A stretch of DNA of 7,601 bases from Clostridiales bacterium UBA1246. Lineage in GTDB: Bacteria > Bacillota > Clostridia > Oscillospirales > Oscillospiraceae. Numbering within the stretch: the first letter of the stretch is position 1; every line of letters begins with the position of its first letter. The DNA is taken from assembly GCA_002308315.1 (NCBI GenBank), contig DBWE01000136.1, positions 287 to 7,887 on the forward strand, written 5' to 3'. The notes beneath the pieces are model-generated. The model did not search any database, was not told the origin of the DNA, and worked only from the letters and a program-made list of their open reading frames with translations. Below are positions 1 to 5,991 of this stretch, in pieces. The translations under genes and the position numbers were made by a program.

Positions 1-911
1 CGGGGCTCCAGGGTCTCCGTCACGGAGATCAGCCGCCGGTTGGGCGCGCCGGTGAGTTCCCTGAGCAGCCGCCTGTCCAGGGTCTCCCGGTCCAGGGCGG
101 GCTTCAGGTCTATGGTCAGTTCCACGCCCGCGGGGTCTTCCGGCAGGCAGGAGGAAAGGGACAGCACCAGGGGGCCGGAAAGGCCGAAGTGGGTGAACAG
201 CATTTCGCCCATGTCGCTGTAGATTTCCTTCTGTCCCCGGCGGGCGGTGAGGGCCACGTTTTTGAGGGTCAGGCCGGAAAGCTCGCCAGGCCAGGTTTCC
301 TTTGTCTCAATGGGGCACAGGGCCGGGAGGGGCCGGACCAGGCCGTGTCCGCAGGCCCCGGCCAACGCGTAGCCGTCGCCGGTGGAGCCGGTGGTGGGGT
401 AGCTTTTGCCGCCGGTGGCCAATACCACGCAACGGCTTTCTATGACCTGACCATTTTCCAGCTTCACGCCGCAGGCATGGCCGTCCCTGGTGAGAATTTC
501 GGACACCCGGGAAAAGAAGCTGACCTCCGCGCCCAGGGAGCGGAGCTGCCGCTCAAAGGCGCGGGTCACGTCGCTGGCGTGGTCGGAGACGGGGAACACC
601 CGCCCGCCCCGTTCGGTCTTGAGGGGCACGCCCCAGCTTTCCAGCAGGGCCATGAAGTCCTGATTGCTCAGCCGGGCGAAGCTGGCGTAGAAGAAGCGGG
701 GGTTCCGCAGGATATTGGCGAAAAAGGAGTCCCTATCGGCGGCGTTGGTTACGTTGCAGCGCCCCTTGCCGGTGATCCTCAGTTTTTTCAGCGGCCTGTC
801 CCCCGGCTCTATTATCACGGCGTTCGCTCCGAGCTCCGCCGCGGTTATCGCGGCCATAAATCCCGCGGCGCCTCCGCCCGCCGCCGCGATATCAGCCGTC
901 AGCTTTTTCAT
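1..911 (-). CDS. HI0933-family NAD(P)/FAD-dependent oxidoreductase, C-terminus cut by window edge
   Basis: Flavoprotein of the HI0933-like family (also labelled aminoacetone oxidase family or BaiN-like). The physiological substrate of most members is unknown, so no reaction is assigned. I translated 303 residues from the ATG at 911-909; family members are usually about 400-420 residues, so roughly the last quarter lies outside the window. Visible motifs are a Rossmann GGGAAG at residues 12-17, an acidic residue (Glu35) ending the second strand as expected for FAD-ribose contact, the family signature ITGKGRCNVTN at residues 46-56, and ATGGKSYPTTGSTGDG at residues 165-180. The first strand is unusually alanine-rich (DIAAAGGG). 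The start overlaps the end of the RpiR gene by 20 nt; a GAGG lies 3 nt before the ATG, closer than ideal. Codon use changes sharply near residue 53 (see findings). The family call is firm; whether the two halves belong together is not. Confidence 0.5.
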   Translation of the reverse strand, partial: MKKLTADIAAAGGGAAGFMAAITAAELGANAVIIEPGDRPLKKLRITGKGRCNVTNAADRDSFFANILRNPRFFYASFARLSNQDFMALLESWGVPLKTERGGRVFPVSDHASDVTRAFERQLRSLGAEVSFFSRVSEILTRDGHACGVKLENGQVIESRCVVLATGGKSYPTTGSTGDGYALAGACGHGLVRPLPALCPIETKETWPGELSGLTLKNVALTARRGQKEIYSDMGEMLFTHFGLSGPLVLSLSSCLPEDPAGVELTIDLKPALDRETLDRRLLRELTGAPNRRLISVTETLEP

Positions 912-1755
912 AGACCTCGTAAGCGTCCCACATCTGCTCAAGCGCGCCGAAGGTATCCGACAGCTTTTCGTCCGTCTGCGTGCCGACGGCTACTATGAGC
1001 GCGTTGATGAGGCTGAGCGGAGCGACCAGGGAATCGACAAAGGAGACCATGTCGCTTTTGGCAAGCAGGCAGACGTCCGCGAGCCTGGCTATGGGCGAGG
1101 TGTCCGTATCGGTCACGGAGATCACCTGAGCGCCTCTGTCCCTGGCGTATCTCACGGCCTTGACCGTGCGCTTGGAATAGCGCGGGAAGCTTATGCCGAT
1201 CAGCACGTCGTCCCCCTCTATGCGCAGCAGCTGCTCGAAGATCTCGCCCGATACGTCCTCGTGCAGCACTCTGACGTTGTCGAACATCATATTGAAATAG
1301 AAGCCCATGAACATGGCGAGCACGTACGACGTGCGCATGCCGAGTATGTAGATATGCTTGGCGGCAAGTATCCTTTCCACTGCTCTTTCGAAGCTTTCCC
1401 TGTCCACGGTATTCTGCGTGAGTATTATCTTTTCCGTATCGGACGACAGTATGCTCGAAAGGGTATCCTTGCTGCCCATCACGTTCTTCGCGACCTCTAT
1501 CCTCTGCACCGAGGTCAGGCGGTTTCGGATCATCTCCTGAAGCGCTCGTCTCATTTCGGGATATCCGGCGAAGCCGAGCTCCAGGGCGAAGCGCACTACC
1601 GTCGATTCGCTCACCTCCGCCTTCTGTCCGAGCTTCGCCGCGGTCATGAAGGCGGCCTTGTCCGAATTCGCGCCTATATACTCCGCAATGCGTATCTGTC
1701 CCTTTGAAAAACCGTGTTTTTTTTCTTCGATCAGAGAAATAATATCCTTATCCAT
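892..1755 (-). CDS. RpiR/MurR-family transcriptional regulator (HTH + SIS domains)
   Basis: A 287-residue protein with the usual RpiR architecture and length. An N-terminal helix-turn-helix domain spans about residues 1-77 and includes SKGQIRIAEYI (17-27) and the recognition region VSESTVVRFALELGFAGYPE (48-67). A sugar-isomerase (SIS) domain spans about 120-255, with IYILGMRTSY (135-144) and VLIGISFPRYSKRT (184-197). In this family the SIS domain binds phosphosugars or amino-sugar phosphates and controls DNA binding, often for MurNAc, glucosamine or ribose use. No sugar-catabolism gene is visible here, so the ligand and targets are unknown. It follows the only untranslated gap of the window, where its own promoter would have to lie. 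No clear Shine-Dalgarno sequence precedes the ATG. Its 3' end overlaps the flavoprotein start by 20 nt, so the two are probably co-transcribed. The family is certain; the regulon cannot be inferred. Confidence 0.5.
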   Translation of the reverse strand: MDKDIISLIEEKKHGFSKGQIRIAEYIGANSDKAAFMTAAKLGQKAEVSESTVVRFALELGFAGYPEMRRALQEMIRNRLTSVQRIEVAKNVMGSKDTLSSILSSDTEKIILTQNTVDRESFERAVERILAAKHIYILGMRTSYVLAMFMGFYFNMMFDNVRVLHEDVSGEIFEQLLRIEGDDVLIGISFPRYSKRTVKAVRYARDRGAQVISVTDTDTSPIARLADVCLLAKSDMVSFVDSLVAPLSLINALIVAVGTQTDEKLSDTFGALEQMWDAYEVYEKADG

Positions 1756-1825
1756 TCACGCCACTGTCCGTTCCGTATTATTGTCGATGCATGATCGTAT
1801 CGTTCCGACGCCGGTTTTTCCCTTT
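1756..1825 (-). other. 70-nt intergenic gap between rluB and the RpiR gene
   Basis: This is the only real intergenic space in the window. On the minus strand I see no convincing -35/-10 pair: an ATAATA-like block occurs near 1777-1782, but the hexamer 17 nt upstream of it (AACGAT) does not resemble TTGACA. A weak dyad CGAT-N5-ATCG lies near 1785-1797 and could be an operator for the downstream regulator, but it is too short to rely on. The 3' arm of the inverted repeat around the rluB stop falls in this gap. No T-rich tract follows it, so there is no standard intrinsic terminator and read-through into the regulator gene is plausible. Confidence 0.5.
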
Positions 1826-1840
1826 TCAAATATACCGGCG
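1809..1840 (-). repeat. Perfect 7-bp inverted repeat straddling the rluB stop codon
   Basis: On the plus strand CGCCGGT at 1809-1815 and ACCGGCG at 1834-1840 are exact reverse complements separated by 18 nt. The rluB stop codon (1828-1826) lies in the loop. In the transcript this would form a GC-rich 7-bp stem with an A-rich 18-nt loop. No U-run follows, so it does not look like an intrinsic terminator; it could act as a processing or mRNA-stability element, or be chance. One arm is constrained because it encodes Arg-Arg near the RluB C-terminus. Confidence 0.5.
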
Positions 1841-2539
1841 CAGCTTTTCCAGCTCGTCGTCTCTGAGATAGCGCCATTCGCCCGTTTTCAGCCCGTCGAG
1901 GCCGAGTCCGCCCTCGGATATCCTTATCAGTCTCTTTACCTCGAGTCCCGCGGCGGCGCACATATTGCGGACAAGATGCTTTCTGCCCTCCGTCACGGTC
2001 ATCTCGATCACGGCTCTCGCGCCGTCGTCTCTCACCATCCGCACCGATACCGCCCGCGCCGGCCCGTCCTCAAGCATTACGCTGCCCCGCAGCGTTTCAA
2101 CGGCGCCGGGTATATCCTCGCCCTCCACTCTGACCGAGTATACCTTCTGTACTCCCCTCGACGGGTGCGTCAGCGCGTTGGTCAGCCCGCCGTCGTTGGT
2201 CAGCAGCAGCAGCCCCTCGGAGTTGCCGTCGAGCCGTCCCACCGGGTATACCCGCTCTCCGCAGTCCCTGACCAGCTCCGTCACCGTTTTTCTGCCCAGC
2301 TCGTCCCTGAGCGTGCATATGTATCCTCTCGGCTTGTTCAGCATTATGTAAACCCGCTTGCTTTTGCTTACAAGCGGGATGCCGTCTATCGTTATCCTGT
2401 CCTTTTCCGTATCGGCTCGGGTCCCCAAAACCGCCGGCACGCCGTTTACGCTGACTCTTCCGTCGGCGATAAGACGCTCCGCGCCCCTGCGGGAAGTGAG
2501 TCCGCGTTCCGAAATGATTTTCTGAAGTCTCTCTTTCAT
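1826..2539 (-). CDS. rluB: RsuA/RluB-family 16S/23S rRNA pseudouridine synthase
   Basis: A 237-residue cytoplasmic enzyme that isomerises a uridine in ribosomal RNA to pseudouridine. An S4 RNA-binding domain occupies about residues 3-50 (RLQKIISERGLTSRRGAERL, then DGRVSVNGVPA). The catalytic domain begins at about residue 62 and carries the family motif GRLDGNSEGLLLLTNDG at 101-117, with Asp104 as the expected catalytic aspartate. The C-terminal motif is EGRKHLVRNM (184-193), a variant of the more usual EGRN(R/H)QVR form. I chose the ATG at 2539-2537 because the S4 domain starts directly there and it lies 1 nt after the TGA of the carboxypeptidase gene. Starting at the upstream ATG at 2584 would add 15 residues with no domain match. 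No Shine-Dalgarno is visible, so translation probably depends on coupling to the upstream gene. Family assignment is strong; RluB versus a close paralogue is by context. Confidence 0.5.
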   Translation of the reverse strand: MKERLQKIISERGLTSRRGAERLIADGRVSVNGVPAVLGTRADTEKDRITIDGIPLVSKSKRVYIMLNKPRGYICTLRDELGRKTVTELVRDCGERVYPVGRLDGNSEGLLLLTNDGGLTNALTHPSRGVQKVYSVRVEGEDIPGAVETLRGSVMLEDGPARAVSVRMVRDDGARAVIEMTVTEGRKHLVRNMCAAAGLEVKRLIRISEGGLGLDGLKTGEWRYLRDDELEKLRRYI

Positions 2540-2540
2540 A

Positions 2541-3680
2541 TCAATAAAACGCCGGATACGTCGGGTATCCGCTGCGGCAGGCATTGTACCATGCCCATTT
2601 CAGTTTTTCCCAAAAATCAAGTTCTTCGTTTTCGTTGAGCGGGGCGTCCGCGTCGTAGAGCAGCTCCCGTCTTTCCGCGTGCTCTCCGCCGATGGATATT
2701 TCTATTTCCCCGGCCTTTTCTCCTCTGCACACGGGCGCGTATACGAAGCGCGGCGCGTGCACGCGGATGTCCACGCAGCCCTTTTTCCCGAAGACCTTTC
2801 CTTCCGCGCACGAGGCCGTCACCTCTGTCTGAACGCCCGACTCCACTTCTATCGTGCATCCGATCCCGCTCAGATCTACGGTCTCGAATTCGGCGAAGCC
2901 CCAGTCGAACAGCGCGGCCTGATCCTTCCAGTCGTCCGCGTCGTTGAGCGTTACGCATATCAGCGCGGTGTCTCCCCGTGCCGCGCAGCCCACGAGCGTG
3001 CGTCCCGCCGAGAGCGTATAGCCGGTTTTTACCCCCACGGCCCCGTCGTAAAGCCGAAGCAGCTTATTATGGTTCGTCAGCGTCCGTCCCGCGACGGTCG
3101 CGCTCTCCGCGGATACTATGCGCGCGAATTCCGGCTCCTTCATGGCGGCCGAGGCGAGAACTGCCAGATCGCGCGCCGTGGAATAATGCTCCTCGTCGTC
3201 CAGACCGTGGGGATTTGTAAAATGCGTCGAGCTCATTCCGAGCTCGGCGGCCTTATCGTTCATAAGCTCCGCAAAGCTTTCTTCGCTGCCCGCCGTAAAG
3301 CATGCGAGGGCACGGGCGGCGTCGTTGCCCGAGGCGAGCATAAGACCGTAAAGGAGCTCCTCGACGCTGTACTTTTCGCCGGCGGCGAGATACATCGAGC
3401 TGCCCTCCACCCCGGTCCACTCCGGCCTTATTTCAATTTCGGTATCGGCAGACAGCCGCTGGATCGCCACCAGCGCGGTCATGATCTTCGTCGTGCTCGC
3501 GATGCTCATTTTTTCATCCGCGCGCAGCGAATATATCACGGTCCCGCTGTCCGCGTCCGCCAGCACCGCTGCCCGCGCGCTTATTTCCGGCGGCGCGCCG
3601 GAACCGGCGCAGGCGTCCGGCAGGGCGAAGCAGAGCATCGCCGCCGCGGCGATCAGCGCGCTACATTTCCGTATCCTCAT
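2541..3680 (-). CDS. D-alanyl-D-alanine carboxypeptidase (low-molecular-weight PBP, DacF/DacB type)
   Basis: A 379-residue serine-type DD-carboxypeptidase (peptidase family S11) that removes the terminal D-Ala from peptidoglycan stem peptides outside the membrane. An N-terminal signal peptide (charged MRIRK, hydrophobic stretch to about residue 25) is probably cleaved around residues 24-28. The three penicillin-binding motifs are intact: STTK at 62-65 with nucleophile Ser62, SGN at 117-119, and KTG at 218-220. A PBP5-type beta-rich C-terminal domain follows from about residue 255. The tail has a short aromatic, amphipathic segment (WEKLKWAWYNA) instead of a clear transmembrane anchor, so membrane association may be peripheral. 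The ATG lies inside the end of ytfJ (20-nt overlap). The nearest Shine-Dalgarno-like AAGGAG is 19 nt upstream, too far to be ideal. It sits where Bacillus subtilis has dacB near scpB and rluB, which with ytfJ nearby hints at a sporulation-related role; that is inference. Confidence 0.5.
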   Translation of the reverse strand: MRIRKCSALIAAAAMLCFALPDACAGSGAPPEISARAAVLADADSGTVIYSLRADEKMSIASTTKIMTALVAIQRLSADTEIEIRPEWTGVEGSSMYLAAGEKYSVEELLYGLMLASGNDAARALACFTAGSEESFAELMNDKAAELGMSSTHFTNPHGLDDEEHYSTARDLAVLASAAMKEPEFARIVSAESATVAGRTLTNHNKLLRLYDGAVGVKTGYTLSAGRTLVGCAARGDTALICVTLNDADDWKDQAALFDWGFAEFETVDLSGIGCTIEVESGVQTEVTASCAEGKVFGKKGCVDIRVHAPRFVYAPVCRGEKAGEIEISIGGEHAERRELLYDADAPLNENEELDFWEKLKWAWYNACRSGYPTYPAFY

Positions 3681-4062
3681 CTTTTTTATTCGGTATTATC
3701 TCCTTGACCTTATCAATAATACCGGGCGCCATCTCAATGGCTTTCTCGAGAGGCGAAGCATAAGCGGGATTTGCGCTTATCATCCTTACGAACCCGTCCT
3801 TGATGACAATAAACGCCACGGGATCGATCTTCACGCCGGCTCCTCCGCCTCCGCCGAAAGCGTTCTTCTGTCCCGACGCCTGATTTTTCGTCGGGAAATC
3901 GGATCCGCCCGATGCAAAGCCGAAGCTGACTTTGGATACCGGTATCAGCGTGATGCCGTCGTCGGTGGTGATCGGCTTGCCGACTATGGTATTCACGTCC
4001 ACCATTTCCCTGAGCTTTTCCATCGTGAGCCCCATGAGCTCGCCTAAAGAATTGTTTTCCAT
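3661..4062 (-). CDS. ytfJ: GerW-family sporulation protein YtfJ
   Basis: A 133-residue soluble protein of the GerW/YtfJ family, known in Bacillus as a spore protein needed for normal germination and found widely in spore-forming Bacillota. The family pattern is clear: an N-terminal helix with LREMVDVNTIVGKPI (17-31), then DDGITLIPVSKVSFGFASGG (34-53), a glycine-rich stretch FGGGGGAGVKIDPVAFIVI (69-87), and a C-terminal helix ending in a charged tail. No signal peptide or membrane segment is seen. The ATG abuts the TGA of the DUF2953 gene with no spacer, and GGAGG at 4075-4071 sits 8 nt upstream. The pairing with a DUF2953 gene copies the ytfI-ytfJ pair of B. subtilis. Its presence suggests a spore former or a descendant of one, although some non-sporulating Clostridia also keep the gene. 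Confidence 0.5.
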   Translation of the reverse strand: MENNSLGELMGLTMEKLREMVDVNTIVGKPITTDDGITLIPVSKVSFGFASGGSDFPTKNQASGQKNAFGGGGGAGVKIDPVAFIVIKDGFVRMISANPAYASPLEKAIEMAPGIIDKVKEIIPNKKDEDTEM

Positions 4063-4650
4063 TCAACCGTCCTCCGTTTTTTTGTTCGGAGCCGCCTTAT
4101 CCGAGCTTTTCGCTAACATCGCCGCCGCGCGGATAATAACGTACACCGGAAGGGATAACGCCGCTTTGGCGTACACGCGGCTTTCCCGCGCCGTAAAGTC
4201 TACTCCTATGCGCACATCCTGTTTTTTTATCTTCAGTTCTCGTCCGATCAGCGGAAGAAGGATATCCGATCCCGCGGAGGCCGCGCCGAAGGCCATGGCG
4301 GCGTCCGCCGGGTCGTCCGCGGCGCTTTGGTACCACAACGTAAGCTCGTCAACCGTCAGTCTGCGTTTTATTTTGTCCCTGATCTCAAGAATTATTGACA
4401 GCTTTTCTTTGAAATCTTCCGCAACGGATCTTTTTTTCTTTTCTTTTTTTTCGCTTTCCCCGCCGCCCGTGCGGGCCTTTTTTCTTTTTCCTTCTTTTTT
4501 TCCCCCGTTCAGAGCTATCATCACCGGGCCCAGGCCGACCCGCGCCGAGCCCTCGCCCTCCGAATATTCAAGGACCGTTTTCACCCTCAGCAACGGTATG
4601 ATCAGCAGCAGCGCGGCGATGATGATGACGGCGGCGATCAGCGCTTTCAC
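4063..4650 (-). CDS. DUF2953 membrane-anchored protein (YtfI-like)
   Basis: A 195-residue protein of unknown biochemical function, matching the DUF2953/YtfI family by layout and by its position next to ytfJ. A single hydrophobic segment at residues 4-21 is a likely N-terminal membrane anchor. Residues 24-48 form the short beta-rich start of the domain (VKTVLEYSEGEG, then VGLGPVMIALNGG), followed by a very basic, low-complexity linker at about 49-75 rich in Lys, Glu and Gly. The C-terminal part (about 88-185) carries the DUF2953-like helix and the VYAKAALSLPVYVIIRAA region. The start is GTG at 4650-4648, giving a GTGA overlap with the scpB stop, with GGAGG at 4662-4658 spaced 7 nt. Family assignment is moderately strong and rests largely on gene order; what it does with YtfJ is not established here. 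Confidence 0.5.
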   Translation of the reverse strand: MKALIAAVIIIAALLLIIPLLRVKTVLEYSEGEGSARVGLGPVMIALNGGKKEGKRKKARTGGGESEKKEKKKRSVAEDFKEKLSIILEIRDKIKRRLTVDELTLWYQSAADDPADAAMAFGAASAGSDILLPLIGRELKIKKQDVRIGVDFTARESRVYAKAALSLPVYVIIRAAAMLAKSSDKAAPNKKTEDG

Positions 4651-5216
4651 GGCACGTCCTCCGGTGCGAAGCCCTCTATCCGCGTCTGAAGCTCCGCAAG
4701 CTCGCTGCCCGGGAGCGAGGCGGCTCTCGGCGGAAGCTCCTCGAGCGATTTAAGCCCGAACGCCCTCAAAAAAGCGGCCGTCGTCCTGAACAGCACCGGT
4801 CTGCCCGGCACGTCGAGCCTGCCGCAGGGCTCTATAAGCCCCTTGTCGCAGAGCAGTCCGACGGTGTACGAGCTGTCTATCCCGCGGATCTGCTCGATGT
4901 ACGTCCTCGTGGCGGGCTGATAATACGCGACTATCGCCAGCACCTCCATCGCGGCCTGAGACAGTCTGGGCGGCTTTCTGCTGTCGAGCGCGCGGCGCAC
5001 CCAGTCGGCGTTTTCGGGGGCGGAGCACAGCTGAAGCGAATTATCGAGCCATATCAGCCTTATCCCCCGGTTTTCAAACGAATACGTGTCCGAAATACGT
5101 TTTGCCGCCTCGGCGACCTCATCCTCGGTTATATCGAGCAGCGCCGCGAGCCTTTTGACGGGAAACGGGTCTCCCGAAGCAAAAAGTATGCTTTCTATTA
5201 TGCTGTCATATTCCAT
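4647..5216 (-). CDS. scpB: Segregation and condensation protein ScpB
   Basis: A 189-residue winged-helix subunit of the SMC-ScpAB condensin, which dimerises and binds ScpA to organise and segregate the chromosome. Visible features are the N-terminal winged helix (YDSIIESILFASGDPFPVKR, 3-22), the ScpB signature RLSQAAMEVLAIVAYYQPAT (84-103) followed by RTYIEQIRGID (104-114), and GRPVLFRTTAAFLRAFGLKSL (138-158) closing the second winged helix. Length is normal for the family. I chose the ATG at 5216-5214 because GGAG at 5226-5223 lies 6 nt upstream and the ScpB domain begins at once. A TTG at 5240 in the same frame would add eight residues without benefit. The start lies inside the end of scpA (11-nt overlap), so the two subunits are probably made in a coupled manner. 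Confidence 0.5.
   Translation of the reverse strand: MEYDSIIESILFASGDPFPVKRLAALLDITEDEVAEAAKRISDTYSFENRGIRLIWLDNSLQLCSAPENADWVRRALDSRKPPRLSQAAMEVLAIVAYYQPATRTYIEQIRGIDSSYTVGLLCDKGLIEPCGRLDVPGRPVLFRTTAAFLRAFGLKSLEELPPRAASLPGSELAELQTRIEGFAPEDVP
4658..4662 (-). promoter_or_regulatory. Shine-Dalgarno supporting the GTG start of the DUF2953 gene
   Basis: GGAGG on the minus strand, 7 nt before the GTG at 4650-4648, inside the last codons of scpB. Together with the GTGA stop/start overlap it decides the non-ATG start. Confidence 0.5.
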
Positions 5217-5976
5217 TTTTATCTCCGCTTTCCGCAGCAAGTCTGATTATCATTGCGCCGTCGGCGTCTTCTATGTCGATCTGTTCGTTCCGGTAAAGCT
5301 CGAGTATCGCCATAAGCGACGCCGCGAGCTCGGACCTGTCCTTACTGAGACGCAGTATGTCCCGGAGGTTTTTTCCGCCCTCGTCCCTGAGCAGCATGAG
5401 TATCTCGTCGGTCTTTACGCTTACCGGATACGCCAGCCTCTGGGGCATGGCCGCCATGAGCGCGGGCGTTACCGTTTTTTCCCGTTCTCTGCCCACGAGC
5501 TCGAGCAGGGCGTTTACCAGCTCCTCGGGCTTATGCGAGTATTCATACTCCGTTCTGTCGGGGAGCGGCTGCTGCTGTCTCACGAACAGCCCTTCGCCCT
5601 TCGCGCTTTCCGACGAGAGCCATATCGCGGCCTCTTTTATCTGCTCCAGCTGCTGCTTGCGCTTCTGCTCCTCGAGGGAGTTTATCAGCGTGTCGAGCTC
5701 CTCTACCTCCTCGGTGCCCTGCAGCAGTGTTTTTGCCTTGATATACATGAGATAGGACGCCATCGCGACAAATTCGCTGGCTATCTCAAGATCCATTTTC
5801 TCCATTTCCGCAAGGTAATCAAGATACTGCTCGAGTATCTCCGAGATTTTTATATCCTTTATTTCCACCTTGTTTTTCGCGAGCAGCTGCAGTATGAGGC
5901 TGAGAGGGCCGTCGAAATCCTCCATGCTCTCCCTGGTCCTGACTATCCCGTCAAGATGGAATACCGGGTCCTCCAA
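5206..5976 (-). CDS. scpA: Segregation and condensation protein ScpA (kleisin)
   Basis: A 256-residue kleisin that bridges the SMC heads and binds ScpB in the bacterial condensin complex. The N-terminal SMC-binding region shows MEDFDGPLSLILQLL (18-32), the counterpart of the FEGPLDLLL motif, then IKISEILEQYLDYLAEME (42-59) and LEIASEFVAMASYLMYIKAK (63-82). A charged, Gln/Glu-rich linker covers about 88-115 and the C-terminal winged helix about 180-250 (FVAM to the left, ending LMAILELYRNEQIDIED at 221-237). The start is taken as TTG at 5976-5974, which has an AGGAGG 8 nt upstream; the extra N-terminal residues (VFHLDGIVRTRES) resemble those of clostridial ScpA proteins. An in-frame ATG at 5925 would start at MEDFDGPL and cut into this part. 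It begins 15 nt after the protease gene and overlaps scpB by 11 nt. Confidence 0.5.
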   Translation of the reverse strand: MEDPVFHLDGIVRTRESMEDFDGPLSLILQLLAKNKVEIKDIKISEILEQYLDYLAEMEKMDLEIASEFVAMASYLMYIKAKTLLQGTEEVEELDTLINSLEEQKRKQQLEQIKEAAIWLSSESAKGEGLFVRQQQPLPDRTEYEYSHKPEELVNALLELVGREREKTVTPALMAAMPQRLAYPVSVKTDEILMLLRDEGGKNLRDILRLSKDRSELAASLMAILELYRNEQIDIEDADGAMIIRLAAESGDKNGI

Positions 5977-5984
5977 ATCCGGAG

Positions 5985-5990
5985 CCTCCT
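5985..5990 (-). promoter_or_regulatory. Shine-Dalgarno AGGAGG of scpA, supporting a TTG start
   Basis: A full AGGAGG on the minus strand in the 15-nt gap after the protease gene stop, 8 nt before TTG at 5976-5974. It is the strongest ribosome-binding site in the window and supports the TTG over the internal ATG at 5925. Confidence 0.5.
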
Positions 5991-5991
5991 C

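Noticed and set aside
189..998. Long plus-strand open frames over the left third (189-998, 715-1707, 1646-2638)
   Set aside because: They run antisense to the flavoprotein, RpiR and RluB genes, whose minus-strand proteins carry full family motifs; the plus-strand translations are low-complexity Arg/Ala/His-rich text typical of GC-rich shadows.
1756..1840. Intrinsic terminator after rluB
   Set aside because: A stem exists, but on the transcribed strand it is followed by GC-rich sequence with no U-run.
3661..3690. Possible programmed frameshift joining ytfJ to the carboxypeptidase at the A6-G run
   Set aside because: The run is not in the phase needed for -1 slippage, a -1 shift meets a TGA almost at once, and the downstream gene has its own ATG and a signal peptide that must be N-terminal.
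2679..3707. Plus-strand open frame of 342 codons opposite the carboxypeptidase gene
   Set aside because: The minus strand has intact STTK, SGN and KTG motifs; the plus-strand product has no recognisable domain and biased composition.
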